A DNA stretch of 64,000 nucleotides from an uncultured Azospirillum sp. (GCF_946480385.1 NZ_CAMLJP010000001.1:62001-126000); one strand, 5' to 3'; positions 18,334 to 27,229 are shown, numbered from the stretch's first letter. The notes: generated by a model from the sequence alone, not told the origin. Translations and numbers: made by a program.

Positions 18334-18951
18334 TCATTCCGCCGGCTGCTGGCTCGTCCGCCGGCCGAAAGTGGCGACGCGGTAGATGTACCAGAGGGCG
18401 ATCCCGGCGGCGGCGATGTTGGAGATCGGGTTCAGCCAGCCGGCGACCTGCTGATAGCGGTCCTCCAGCAGATAGCCGGCACTGGCGAGGAAGGTCGTCC
18501 AGATCGCCGTGCCGACTGTGGTGTAGAGCAGGAAGGATCCCAGCGGCATCTCCGACACCCCGGCCGGGATGGAGATCAGCGTGCGCACAGCCGGGATCAT
18601 CCGGCCGATCAGCACCGACCGCCCGCCATGCTCGCGGAAGCGGGCGGCGGCCTGATCGACCTCCTCCGGCGCGATGGTCAGCCAGCGGCCATGGCGCCCG
18701 GCCCAATGCTTCAGACGGCGGCAGCCGACCCAGCGGCCGATCAGGTACCAGAACAGCGCCCCCAGCAAGGCGCCGGCCGTGCCCGAGACGATGACCATCA
18801 CCAGCCCCAGTTCGCCGCGCGCGGCGGTGAAGCCTGCCAGCGGCAGGATCAGCTCCGACGGGATGGGGGGAAACAGGTTCTCCGCGAACATCAGCAGAGC
18901 GACACCGACATAGCCGGTGTGCTCCACCATACCGACGATCCAATCGAACAC
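18334..18951 (-). CDS. DedA-family membrane protein
   Basis: This is a DedA/SNARE-associated family integral membrane protein with the conserved segments ENLFPPIPSELILPLAGF, GALLGALFWYLIGRWVG and the FGRMIP-like IGRMIPAVRTLISIPAGVSEM. DedA proteins are thought to be lipid flippases or proton-coupled transporters needed for membrane homeostasis. I chose GTG 18951 (205 residues) because GGGAGA lies at the right distance and the protein then starts at FDWIVGMVEHTGY, as in homologues. An earlier in-frame ATG at 19020 would add 23 residues without family similarity. It diverges from the Lrp-family gene. Confidence 0.9.
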   Translation of the reverse strand: MFDWIVGMVEHTGYVGVALLMFAENLFPPIPSELILPLAGFTAARGELGLVMVIVSGTAGALLGALFWYLIGRWVGCRRLKHWAGRHGRWLTIAPEEVDQAAARFREHGGRSVLIGRMIPAVRTLISIPAGVSEMPLGSFLLYTTVGTAIWTTFLASAGYLLEDRYQQVAGWLNPISNIAAAGIALWYIYRVATFGRRTSQQPAE

Positions 18952-19101
18952 GTCCGTTCTCCCACGCTTGGCGCCCTGTCCCACCGTCAGACCAACACCG
19001 AGGGGTGGGATTGGTTGCATGGAAGGGCTCGCACCGGCCGCCGGCTCTGCTTATGTTTGCAGGTGTAATGATTGAATGGGCGGAGGAGGGGGAAGGCGCA
19101 G

Positions 19102-19581
19102 ATGGCGGCGATCAAGCTCGACCGGCATGAGAAGGGCATCCTGGCGGCCCTGCAGGAGAACGCCCGCCTGACCATGCAGGAGCTGGGCGACACCGTCGGC
19201 CTGTCGGCCTCGCCCTGCTGGCGCCGGGTGCGGTCGATGGAGGACATCGGCGTCATCCGCCGCTACACGGTGCAACTCGACCCGCGCAAGCTGGGGCTGG
19301 GCGAGTGCGTCTTCGCCCATGTCACGCTGGAACGCCACAAGGAGAACGCGGTCGAACAGTTCGAGACCGCCATCGCCGACATGCCGGAGGTGCTGGAATG
19401 CTTCGCCGTCACCGGCGACGCCGATTACCTGCTGCGCATTGTCGTGCCGACGACGGAGGATTACGGCCGCTTCCTCAGCGAACGCATCTTCTCCATCCCC
19501 GCGGTGTCGCACGTCAAATCGAGCGTCACCCTGAAGGAGGTCAAGTTCGAGACCCGGCTGCCGCTCGACCATCTGGAGTGA
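19102..19581 (+). CDS. Lrp/AsnC-family transcriptional regulator
   Basis: The 159-residue protein has an N-terminal winged helix (LDRHEKGILAALQENARLTMQELGDTVGLSASPCWRRV is the helix-turn-helix area, residues 5-45) and a C-terminal RAM domain for amino acid binding (CFAVTGDADYLLRIVVPT). It closely fits the one-domain-plus-RAM layout of the family. ATG 19102 follows GGAAGG; an upstream TTG in frame has no ribosome site. Its targets are unknown; autoregulation and control of a neighbouring transporter or catabolic gene is usual, and the divergent DedA gene is one candidate. Confidence 0.92.
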   Translation: MAAIKLDRHEKGILAALQENARLTMQELGDTVGLSASPCWRRVRSMEDIGVIRRYTVQLDPRKLGLGECVFAHVTLERHKENAVEQFETAIADMPEVLECFAVTGDADYLLRIVVPTTEDYGRFLSERIFSIPAVSHVKSSVTLKEVKFETRLPLDHLE

Positions 19582-19592
19582 GGCGCGATTCG

Positions 19593-19615
19593 CCCTCTCC
19601 CGGGGCGGGAGAGGG
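19593..19615. repeat. Palindromic intergenic repeat, CCCTCTCCC/GGGAGAGGG type
   Basis: This copy has the same 9-bp arms as the copy at 1399 but the loop reads GGGGC, so it is the same unit inverted. It lies 12 bases after the Lrp-family stop codon, between convergent genes, where it could work as a bidirectional transcript 3' end. Confidence 0.8.
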
Positions 19616-19647
19616 AGCCGGTGCGATTTCCTAACCTCCGGTCGAAC

Positions 19648-20874
19648 TCAGATCCCCGTCAGCCGCAACTCCGCATCCAGGGCCGGCGCCAGATCGCCGC
19701 CGCCGGTCATCGTCGCCCGCTCCAGCCCCAGCCAGCCGGCCAGCCGGCGCAGTTCCTCCGCAAGGGGCGGGGCGACGGTGTCGTGGCTGGCGTGGGGTTC
19801 GGTGTGGGCGGCCTGGACCAGCAGGGTGGACGCCTTGCGGTCGGATTTCAGGTCGACGCGGGCGGCGATGCGCTCGTCCATCAGGAAGGGCAGGACATAA
19901 TAGCCGTGCTCCCGCTTGTGGGCGGGGGTGTAGATCTCCAGCCGGATGCGGGCGCCGAACAGCCGTTCGGTGCGCTGCCGCTCCCAGATCAGCGAATCGA
20001 AGGGGGAGAGCAGGGCGCGGGCAGCGGCCTTGCGGGGAATGCGCAGGTCGGGGGTGACGTAGGCGGTGCGCTCCCAGCCCTCTACCGTCACCGGCAGCAG
20101 GTCGCCGGCCTCCACCAGTTCGGCGATGCGCAGGCGGGCGTCGGCGACCTCCAGCCGGTGATAGTCGCGCAGGTCACGCTCGGTCGCCACGCCATGGGCG
20201 CGGGCGGCGATGCGCAGAAGGGCGCGCTGAGCCTCGGTCTCGTCCGGGGTGGGGGTGTCGAGGACGGTGGCGGGCAGCACCCGCTCCGGCAGGTCATAGA
20301 GCCGCTCGAAGCCGCGGCGGCCGGCGGTGGTGACCAGACCGGCCCAGAACAGGAACTCCACGGCCCGCTTGCCGTCGCTCCACCCCCACCAGCCGCCGGC
20401 CCCAGGCCCGGCCTCGCTGAGTTCCGATGCGCCCAGCGGCCCGCGCGCCGTCACCTCGGCCAGCACGGAGTCGATGTAGGGGCGGCGTTCGGTGGCGAAG
20501 CGCGCCAGCCCGCCATAGATGCCCTCGCCGCGTTCGGCCCGCGCCATGCGCCAGCGGAACAGCGGCTGCTGCTCCACCGGGATCAGCGACGCCTCGTGGC
20601 CCCAATATTCGAACAGCGCCCGCCGTTTGCCGCCATAGGCCAGCCGGTCGAGCAGCGCCGCCTCGTACGGCCCCAGCCGCGAGAACAGCGGCAGGTAATG
20701 CGAGCGGACCAGCACATTGACGGAATCGATCTGCACCAGCCCCAGCCGTCCGATCAGGCGCCGGGCGTGGCGAGCCTCTACCGCATCGGCTTCGGGGGGC
20801 GTGTTGGAGAAGCCCTGGGCTGCGATGGCGATGCGGCGGGCCTCGCGCAGGGACAGGCTGTCGGGACGGGGCAT
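19648..20874 (-). CDS. Winged-helix DNA glycosylase of the YcaQ/AlkZ family
   Basis: The 408-residue protein matches the HTH_42 (YcaQ/AlkZ) family over its length. The catalytic Gln-x-Asp motif is present as Gln48-Ile-Asp50 in GLVQIDSVNV, matching the interstrand-crosslink glycosylase YcaQ. Other family blocks are ALFEYWGHEASLIP and LLSPFDSLIWERQRTERLFG. The likely role is to unhook DNA crosslinks or remove alkylated bases. The start ATG 20874 has AGG five bases upstream. It diverges from nnrS; the 133-base gap contains an FNR-like site nearer the YcaQ end. Confidence 0.9.
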   Translation of the reverse strand: MPRPDSLSLREARRIAIAAQGFSNTPPEADAVEARHARRLIGRLGLVQIDSVNVLVRSHYLPLFSRLGPYEAALLDRLAYGGKRRALFEYWGHEASLIPVEQQPLFRWRMARAERGEGIYGGLARFATERRPYIDSVLAEVTARGPLGASELSEAGPGAGGWWGWSDGKRAVEFLFWAGLVTTAGRRGFERLYDLPERVLPATVLDTPTPDETEAQRALLRIAARAHGVATERDLRDYHRLEVADARLRIAELVEAGDLLPVTVEGWERTAYVTPDLRIPRKAAARALLSPFDSLIWERQRTERLFGARIRLEIYTPAHKREHGYYVLPFLMDERIAARVDLKSDRKASTLLVQAAHTEPHASHDTVAPPLAEELRRLAGWLGLERATMTGGGDLAPALDAELRLTGI

Positions 20875-20918
20875 GGACCTGCAACGAAAGGATACGGGAC
20901 GCCAGCTTGCGAATGCGT

Positions 20919-20932
20919 TTGATTTTCGTCAA
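20919..20932 (+). promoter_or_regulatory. FNR/NnrR-type binding site upstream of nnrS
   Basis: TTGAT-TTTC-GTCAA differs from the consensus TTGAT-N4-ATCAA at one position. It is centred about 82 bases before the nnrS start codon. CRP/FNR-family regulators such as NnrR and DNR use this kind of site to activate nnrS in response to nitric oxide or low oxygen, which fits the downstream gene. Confidence 0.65.
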
Positions 20933-21007
20933 GGCGGCGTGGGGACGGGGGGAGCAGGCTGACGGTCAATCCTGCACTGCAGCACCCGTTTTGCGGAGTC
21001 CCCCTTC

Positions 21008-22210
21008 ATGTCCTCCCCCAGTCTTGCCGGCCGCGACGACGGCCCCGCCATCCCGATCCTGTTCCAGTATGGCTTCCGATTCTTCTTCCTGTTCAGTGGC
21101 GTGGCCGCCGTCGGGCTGCTCGGCGCCTGGCTGGGCGTACTGGTGACCGGGGAATGGCCGGAGCATGCGGTCGGCGCCAGCGCCTGGCATGCGCATGAGA
21201 TGCTGTTCGGCACGGTGGTGGCCGCCATCGCCGGCTTCCTGCTGACCGCGGTGCCGAGCTGGACCGGAACCAAAGCGGTGGCGGGCGCGCCGCTGATGGC
21301 GCTGGCCGCGCTGTGGATCGCCGGCCGTGTCGCCGTCTTCCCCTGGACCGGCATGCCGGAGCCGGTGGCGGCGGTGATCGACATCGCCTTTCTGCCGGGA
21401 CTGGGGCTAGCGCTCGCCCGGCCCCTGGTGGCGGCGGGCAAGTGGCGGAACAGCGCCTTCCTGATCCTGATCGGGCTGATGACGGCGGCCAACCTGCTGA
21501 TCCATCTGGACTGGCTGGAACTGCTGGACGGCGGGGCGGATGCCGGCTTCGCGCTGGGCCTCGGCGTCGTGCTGATGATGGTGACGGTGATCGGCGGACG
21601 CATCCTGCCGGCCTTCACCCGCAATGGGCTGGGCAAGGCGGGGCTGGGCGTGCGGTCCTGGCCGATGGTGGAGCGGCCGGTGCTGGTGCTGACGCTGGCC
21701 CTGATCCCGGCGGCCATGGTGGCGCCGGACTCCGTGGTGACCGGGCTGATCGCGCTTGCCGCGGCGGTGGCCCATGCGGTGCGGCTGGCCGGCTGGCAGG
21801 GCTGGAAGGCCTGGCGCTCGCCGATCCTGTGGATCCTGCATGTGGGGTATCTGTGGGTGCCGGTGGCGCTCAGCCTGCGCGGGCTGCATGCCCTGGCCGG
21901 GCTGCCGGCGGCGGCGGGAACCCATGCGATGACGGTCGGCGCCTTCGCCACCCTGATCCTGGCCGTGATGAGCCGCGCCTCGCTCGGCCACACCGGGCGG
22001 CCGCTGGTGGTGTCGCGGGTGACGGTCGCCGCCTATGTGCTGCTGACGGTCGCGGCGGTCGCGCGCACCGCCTCGCCGATCCTGCCGGTGGAGTGGGTGT
22101 GGGCGGCGCTGCAATGGTCGGGCTATGCCTGGGTCGCGGCCTTCGCCCTGTATCTCGTCGCCTATGCCCCGGTCCTGCTGTCGCCGCGGGCCGACGGGCG
22201 GCCGGGCTGA
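21008..22210 (+). CDS. nnrS: NnrS family haem- and copper-containing membrane protein
   Basis: The 400-residue protein has about 12 predicted membrane helices and the conserved NnrS features: FRFFFLFSGVAAV near the N-terminus, WHAHEMLFGTVVAAIAGFLLTAVPSWTG, GGRILPAFTRN, and HAMTVGAFATLILAVMSRASLGHTGR. Histidines in these blocks bind haem and copper. NnrS protects against nitric oxide stress and is normally part of NnrR or FNR regulons. An FNR-like box lies upstream. The window has no nitric oxide reductase, but the NosP-like sensor gene at 10.6 kb points to the same signal. Confidence 0.95.
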   Translation: MSSPSLAGRDDGPAIPILFQYGFRFFFLFSGVAAVGLLGAWLGVLVTGEWPEHAVGASAWHAHEMLFGTVVAAIAGFLLTAVPSWTGTKAVAGAPLMALAALWIAGRVAVFPWTGMPEPVAAVIDIAFLPGLGLALARPLVAAGKWRNSAFLILIGLMTAANLLIHLDWLELLDGGADAGFALGLGVVLMMVTVIGGRILPAFTRNGLGKAGLGVRSWPMVERPVLVLTLALIPAAMVAPDSVVTGLIALAAAVAHAVRLAGWQGWKAWRSPILWILHVGYLWVPVALSLRGLHALAGLPAAAGTHAMTVGAFATLILAVMSRASLGHTGRPLVVSRVTVAAYVLLTVAAVARTASPILPVEWVWAALQWSGYAWVAAFALYLVAYAPVLLSPRADGRPG

Positions 22211-22216
22211 TTGAGG

Positions 22217-22591
22217 TCAGGCCGCGCCGCGGAAGTAGCGGTCGATGGCGTCGTTCATTTCGACCTCGCGGAAGGGCTTGGTCAGGACGGGGCGGTCCTG
22301 ATGGCTCTGCGGCAGGCCGGCGGCGCCATGGCCGGTGGTGAAGACGAAGGGGATGCCCCGGGCGCTCAGCGCGTCGGCGACACTGTCGACGCGCTCCCCG
22401 CGCAGGGTGACGTCCAGCAGGGCGGCGTCGATGCCGCCCTTGGCGATCAGTTCCAGCGCCTCCGCCACCGTGCCGGCGGGGCCGACGACGCCGACATTCT
22501 GGACTTCCAGCGAATCCTCGATGGCCATGGCCACCAGCGGCTCGTCCTCGACAAGCAGGATGCGCAAGGGCTTCGATCGGTCGGCTTCCAT
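22217..22591 (-). CDS. Single-domain response regulator
   Basis: The 124-residue protein is a receiver domain with no output domain: acidic pair in LLVEDEPLV, phosphoacceptor Asp60 in ALLDVTLRG, a Thr in FTTGHG and the Lys in VLTKPFRE. Such proteins act as phosphate sinks, relay components or binders of other proteins. ATG 22591 was chosen; an in-frame ATG at 22666 would add 25 low-similarity residues. It converges with nnrS with a 6-base gap. No partner kinase is immediately adjacent, although a hybrid kinase is encoded 0.7 kb away on the same strand. Confidence 0.88.
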   Translation of the reverse strand: MEADRSKPLRILLVEDEPLVAMAIEDSLEVQNVGVVGPAGTVAEALELIAKGGIDAALLDVTLRGERVDSVADALSARGIPFVFTTGHGAAGLPQSHQDRPVLTKPFREVEMNDAIDRYFRGAA

Positions 22592-22763
22592 GGACAGGCG
22601 GCTCGCTGCTGGTCGGGGCAATGGATTCGGACGGCGGTCGGCCGTCAGATGGGGTCTTAATCCCATATGGCAACCGGCGTGAGCTTTTCCGCTCAGCCCT
22701 CCGCTTGTCCAGCCCGACCTTGGTCATCGCCCATTGGGCCATCCGCGAGCTATAGCTGGACTA

Positions 22764-23159
22764 TCACCCCAGATCATCAAGCGCCTGTTGGAGGGACGGA
22801 TAGAGCGCCTCCACCAGCGATCCGTCCGGCCGCACCGGCGACGGCAGGGTGTCGGCCCCTTCCAGCGCCCGGAACAGCGGCAGGCCGCCGACTTCGACGA
22901 AGCCGCCGCGCTCGCCATACTGGCCGACGATCCAGTCCTTGACCGCCGGGTCGCCGTCCAGCGCGTTGTTGTGCGAAATCAGCGCATGGGTGCCGTCGTC
23001 GGACCGGCGGTACCAGGCCCGGCAGCCGTCGCCGAGATCCATCGGCGTGAAGCCGGCCTCGGTCATGGCCTTCCGCACCGCCGGGCTCACCCGGTCGGCC
23101 CTTACCCGGTCGGTCTGCACACCGGTCCATTGGTCGAGATCGTCCGCAAGCTCGGTCAT
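22764..23159 (-). CDS. Hypothetical protein
   Basis: The 131-residue soluble protein starts at ATG 23159 after a GAGAGG ribosome site. I do not recognise a domain. The sequence is acidic, lacks signal or membrane segments, and contains VSPAVRKAMTEAGFTPMDLG and YGERGGFVEVGGLPLFRALEG. It lies between a response regulator and a hybrid kinase on the same strand, with gaps of 172 and 124 bases, so cotranscription is possible but not evident. The base composition matches its neighbours. Confidence 0.6.
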   Translation of the reverse strand: MTELADDLDQWTGVQTDRVRADRVSPAVRKAMTEAGFTPMDLGDGCRAWYRRSDDGTHALISHNNALDGDPAVKDWIVGQYGERGGFVEVGGLPLFRALEGADTLPSPVRPDGSLVEALYPSLQQALDDLG

Positions 23160-23283
23160 TTCGCCTCTCTGGTCATGGTCCTGAGGGGACAACGCATCAG
23201 GGAGACTTTTGTGCCGGGCGGACCTGTCCGAATGTGGAGGGAGCGGCTGCCTGTTGGTGACGGTCCTGCCGCCGCCTATCCGT

Positions 23284-26019
23284 TCAGACGTTTAATGGCT
23301 TGCGGGTGCGGAGTGCGGCAAGGGAGCGGTCCAGCAGGTCGCGCAGCCGCTCCTCCTGCTCCAGAACCACCGAGGCGGGGGCGTGTTCCAGCTCCTTCGC
23401 CAGACGGCCGAGAGCGGCGGCGCCGAGATTCAGCGAGGTGCCCTTCAGCGTGTGGGCGGCGCGGTTGTGCGGCTCCCCCGCACGGGCCTGGGCGACCATG
23501 CTGTCGATGGTCTTCTGCCCGTTGTCGGTGAAGCCGGCGACGGAGTCGGTCCACTCGTCGGCCGTCAGCACTTCCAGCAGCAGGGATACCTGCTCCTCAT
23601 CCAGAAGGTCGGCGTCGGGAGTGGCAGGCAAATCCGCAGGCTGGTCGATCATGGCGGGCTCCGGAGCGGCGGGTGCGGGGGTGGCGGACACAGATGCGCC
23701 GTTGCCCAGCACCGATGCCATTTCGGCAAAGAGCAGGGCGGGGCGCAAGGGCTTGGTGACGAAGCCGTTCATGCCCGCCGACAGGCATTCCGGCCGCGAG
23801 CTGCCCGACGCATGGGCGGTCAGCGCCAGAATGGGGATGCGGCCCGTCGGTCCGGGCAGTTCGCGCACGCGGCGGGTCGCCGTCAGCCCGTCCATGCCCG
23901 GCATCTGGATGTCCATCAGCACGAGGTCGAACGGCTGGTCGCGCACCATGCGCACCGCCTCCCCGCCGCTGGCGGCCAGTGCCACGCTGTGGCCGGCGCG
24001 CTCCAGGATGCCGCGGACGATGTCGCGGTTCACCTCGATGTCGTCGACCGCCAGCACGCGCAGCGGCGGCAAGGCCGCGGCGCGCGCCGCCTCGCCGACG
24101 CTGGTGCCGTGGCCGGGCTCGACGCGGCGCAGGGCCGACGGGTCGCCGGGGCGGGCGACGACGGTGAAGCGGAAGACGCTGCCACGGCCGGGGGCGGTGT
24201 CCACCGCGATGCTGCCGCCCATCAGCAGGCAGAGGTCGCGGCAGATCGCCAGCCCCAGGCCGGTGCCGCCATAGCGCCGGGTGATCGAGCTGTCGGCCTG
24301 GGTGAAGCGGTCGAACAGGGTCGGCACCGAACCCGGCGCGATGCCGATGCCGGTGTCCTCCACCTCGAACTCCAGCAGGAAGGAGTCGGGATGGCCATAG
24401 GCGATGACGTTGGCGGGGGCGTGGTCGAGCCGGCGCACCCGCACGGCGACATGGCCCTCCTCGGTGAACTTCACCGCGTTGCCGACCAGATTGAACAGGA
24501 TCTGGCGCAGGCGGGCCGGGTCGGTGACGATCACCTCCGGCACCGACGGCATCAGCCGGGCCGACAGGTCCAGCCCCTTGTCGGTGGCGTTCGGGCGCAG
24601 AAGCTCCAGCACGCCGTCGATCAGCTGGGGCAGGGCGCAGTCCGCCTCCTCCAGGTCGATGCGGCGGGCTTCCAGCTTCGACAGGTCGAGGATGTCGTCC
24701 AGCAGCCGCAGCAGGGTCTCCGCCGAGCGGCGGGCGACGTCGGCCAGCCGCTTCTCCTCCGCCGGCAGCGAGGCGTCGGCCAGCAGGGTCAGGTTGCCCA
24801 GCACGCCGTTCATCGGGGTGCGCAGCTCGTGGCTGACGGTCGCCAGGAACTCGGTCTTCGACCGGCTGGCGGCCTCCGCCTTCTCCTTGGCCTGAAGGAG
24901 CTGTTCGGCCGCCTGACGCGGCTCGGTCACGTCGATGCACAGCCACAGCTTGCCGATGGCGGATCCTGCGGCGTTGCGCACCGGCACATTGTGCCAGCTG
25001 ACGATGCGCCCATCGGTCTGCGTCATCTCGCGCCGCTCGTCGCCGTCCACCGCCGACAGCAGGGTATAGTCGGTGTCGCGCGGGGCGTTGCCGGCATTGG
25101 CCAGCGTCTCGTCCAGCCGGTGGCCGACCGGCGCCCCGGTGATCGCGAACAGGCCGGAGAAGGCCGGGTTGGCGTAGGCGATGCGCCCGTCGCCGCCGAC
25201 GAACAGAACGCCGAAATCCATCGCCGACAGCAGCGCGGACAGGCGGGCGCGTTCCTGCTCCACATCGCGGGCCAGCGCCTCCTGCTCGTCCAGCGCGACG
25301 GTCAGCTGGTCGACGCGCTCCTTGATGGCGTGGGACATGGTGTTGAAGGCCGCACCCAGCCGGCCGATGTCGTCGTCGCCCTCCGCCAGTTCGGGCGGGC
25401 TGTAGTTGCCGGCCGCCACCCGTTCGCTGGCCCGCGCCAGCGCCGCCAGATGGCGGGTCAGCCACAGGCCCAGCAGGGTCAGCAGCCCGGCCGACAGCAA
25501 AATCTCCGACAGGGCGATGGCGATGCCCTGGGTCAGCAGGTCGCGCCGCGCCTCGACGATGTGCAGCAGGTCGAGACCGAACTGCACCGCGCCCAGCTTC
25601 TGCCCGGCCAGCGACACCGGCACCGCCACGTCGTAGCGGGCGACGCCGTCCTTGGCGTCCAGCGTCAGGGCCGGGTCGGGATCGGGCAGCGTGCGGTCCT
25701 GTGGCCAGCCGCTGATCGCCACCAGCCGGCCGTTGCTGTCGCTGACGGCGAGATAGAGGACGCCGCCGGTGGAGCGGCTTTCGTCCAGCACCGCCTGCAG
25801 CGTCGCGTAGTCGCGCTGGGCCAGCGGCGCCACCAGCGCGGCGTTCAGCACCGGCGCCACCTGCCCCGCATGCAGCCTTGCCTGTTCGGCGAGGCTGCCA
25901 TAGAGCAGGCGCACGCTGTTGGCGACCAGCAGGGTCAGCATGATCGCCTCGACCGCCATGGCGGCGACCAGCATGCGCCCGCGCAGGGTCTTCCAGGGCG
26001 CCAGACGGGTCAGGATCAT
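23284..26019 (-). CDS. Membrane hybrid histidine kinase with receiver and Hpt domains
   Basis: The 911-residue protein has a membrane helix near residues 15-38, a periplasmic sensor region, a second helix near 165-188, a HAMP domain, a PAS domain (MDFGVLFVGGDGRIAYANPAFSGLF), a kinase core with His397 in ATVSHELRTPMNG, ATPase motifs ([20 protein letters not shown]), a receiver domain with Asp703 in LMDIQMPGMDG and an Hpt domain with His856 in AAHTLKGTSLNLG. This is the full four-step phosphorelay layout. Its start codon overlaps the stop of a PhnD-like binding protein gene by four bases (ATGA). The coupling suggests the binding protein presents a ligand to the sensor domain. No response regulator is directly downstream. 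Confidence 0.93.
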   Translation of the reverse strand: MILTRLAPWKTLRGRMLVAAMAVEAIMLTLLVANSVRLLYGSLAEQARLHAGQVAPVLNAALVAPLAQRDYATLQAVLDESRSTGGVLYLAVSDSNGRLVAISGWPQDRTLPDPDPALTLDAKDGVARYDVAVPVSLAGQKLGAVQFGLDLLHIVEARRDLLTQGIAIALSEILLSAGLLTLLGLWLTRHLAALARASERVAAGNYSPPELAEGDDDIGRLGAAFNTMSHAIKERVDQLTVALDEQEALARDVEQERARLSALLSAMDFGVLFVGGDGRIAYANPAFSGLFAITGAPVGHRLDETLANAGNAPRDTDYTLLSAVDGDERREMTQTDGRIVSWHNVPVRNAAGSAIGKLWLCIDVTEPRQAAEQLLQAKEKAEAASRSKTEFLATVSHELRTPMNGVLGNLTLLADASLPAEEKRLADVARRSAETLLRLLDDILDLSKLEARRIDLEEADCALPQLIDGVLELLRPNATDKGLDLSARLMPSVPEVIVTDPARLRQILFNLVGNAVKFTEEGHVAVRVRRLDHAPANVIAYGHPDSFLLEFEVEDTGIGIAPGSVPTLFDRFTQADSSITRRYGGTGLGLAICRDLCLLMGGSIAVDTAPGRGSVFRFTVVARPGDPSALRRVEPGHGTSVGEAARAAALPPLRVLAVDDIEVNRDIVRGILERAGHSVALAASGGEAVRMVRDQPFDLVLMDIQMPGMDGLTATRRVRELPGPTGRIPILALTAHASGSSRPECLSAGMNGFVTKPLRPALLFAEMASVLGNGASVSATPAPAAPEPAMIDQPADLPATPDADLLDEEQVSLLLEVLTADEWTDSVAGFTDNGQKTIDSMVAQARAGEPHNRAAHTLKGTSLNLGAAALGRLAKELEHAPASVVLEQEERLRDLLDRSLAALRTRKPLNV

Positions 26020-26861
26020 TTCCCGGCCTTCAGAACGCTCCGGACCTCGTCGGACAGCGGCTCCATCGCCTCCAGCTCCTCATCGGTGACCGGGCGGTAG
26101 CCGTCGAGCTGGTTGGCGTCGAAATAGGCCTTCCCCTCCGCCGTCTCGCCGAAGGCGAACAGGGCCTTGCGCAGCGGTTCCGCCAAGGCCGCCTGCCTGC
26201 CGTTCAGCAGATAGACGCGGCCGGCCATCGGACGGCTTTCGGCGATGGTGGAGAGCTGGGCCTGCACCTCCGGTGCCAGCTTGGCGCGGTTGGCCAGCGA
26301 CATGAAGCCGGCCGACGCATCGCCGGCCAGGATCAGCTGGGCCACGCTGTCGGCGGCGCTGACATAGCGGATCTGGATGCCAGGCAGCTTCTGGCCGGCG
26401 AGCCAATGCTGGCCCCACAGCGTCACCAGCGAGGACGGGCTGAGGCCCAGGACGGTGGTGCCGGCAAGCGACGCCGCCGTCTGGTACGGTCCCTTGGCGG
26501 CGGTCACCACCACGGCGCGGAAGTCGGCCTTGTAGGTCAGCAGCGGCAGATAGCCGGCGTCCTTGCGCAGCATCTCCGCCTGATGGCCGGTGGTGACGGC
26601 GATGTCGTATTCCTGATCCATCGCCCGGCGGGCGAAGGCGGTGAAGTCGGGTGCCGTCACGATCTCCACCGGCCGGCCCAGCGCCGTCTCCACCGCGCGG
26701 CGGACGGGCTGGTACTGTTCGATGATGACACGGGCGCTGGTGTGCGGGGCGATGCCGATGCGGAACGCCTGCTCCGCCGCCTGGACCGGAGCGGGAGCTG
26801 CCAGCCCGCACAGCAGGGCGGAGCAGAGCGCGGCAAGGCCCGCCAACAGGCGCTTTGTCAT
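26016..26861 (-). CDS. PhnD-like periplasmic binding protein coupled to a sensor kinase
   Basis: The 281-residue protein starts with a signal peptide (MTKRLLAGLAALCSALLCGLAAPAP region, cleavage near VQAAEQ) and matches phosphate/phosphonate ABC-type binding proteins of the PhnD family: FRIGIAPHTSARVIIEQYQPV, DIAVTTGHQAEML and QLILAGDASAGFMSLANRAKL. No ABC permease or ATPase gene is nearby; instead it is translationally coupled to a hybrid kinase. Binding proteins of this group are known as ligand receptors for kinases in several bacteria. The ligand is unknown. The start was set at ATG 26861, immediately before the signal peptide; earlier in-frame starts add non-homologous sequence. Confidence 0.88.
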   Translation of the reverse strand: MTKRLLAGLAALCSALLCGLAAPAPVQAAEQAFRIGIAPHTSARVIIEQYQPVRRAVETALGRPVEIVTAPDFTAFARRAMDQEYDIAVTTGHQAEMLRKDAGYLPLLTYKADFRAVVVTAAKGPYQTAASLAGTTVLGLSPSSLVTLWGQHWLAGQKLPGIQIRYVSAADSVAQLILAGDASAGFMSLANRAKLAPEVQAQLSTIAESRPMAGRVYLLNGRQAALAEPLRKALFAFGETAEGKAYFDANQLDGYRPVTDEELEAMEPLSDEVRSVLKAGK

Positions 26862-26876
26862 GGGTTTTGGATCCCT

Positions 26877-26900
26877 ACGTTGTGCAGGACGTTGTGCAGG
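26877..26900. repeat. Tandem 12-base repeat upstream of the PhnD-like gene
   Basis: Two perfect adjacent copies of ACGTTGTGCAGG lie 15-39 bases before the start codon at 26861. They may be a regulator site or a slippage product. The remaining gap to about 27190 shows no gene or clear site. Confidence 0.6.
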
Positions 26901-27229
26901 CGTGAATTGCCGGCGCATGAACGGACAGCATTCGTGACGGCGACGGTCCAGCCAGGGTATAGAACGAAAGATACAACATTCGATAAATGCTGCAGGTAGG
27001 GACAAGAGCGCGCAGGGCGGCCCGTTTCGCGCACGTGGCGGCCGACTTCTCGCAATCCGGAAGACTTGCGGAACTTTGGCCATTCCTGCTCGCATCATTC
27101 TGCCGGCCCGGCGCAACTTTGAAACGGAAGGGCAGAAGGATTCGGCGGGCGTCCAAGAAAGATCACGCTCCGGTTGCGGGGTGGTCCGTTATGTGTCGGA
27201 GGTCCCCACCGCTGCAAAGGACCTCCGCC

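Noticed and set aside
23383..26100. Plus-strand frame opposite the hybrid kinase
   Set aside because: The kinase domains are complete on the minus strand; the antisense translation has shadow composition and no domains.
26901..27190. Possible small gene in the gap upstream of the PhnD-like gene
   Set aside because: Short frames exist on both strands, but none has a ribosome site, codon bias or recognisable sequence.
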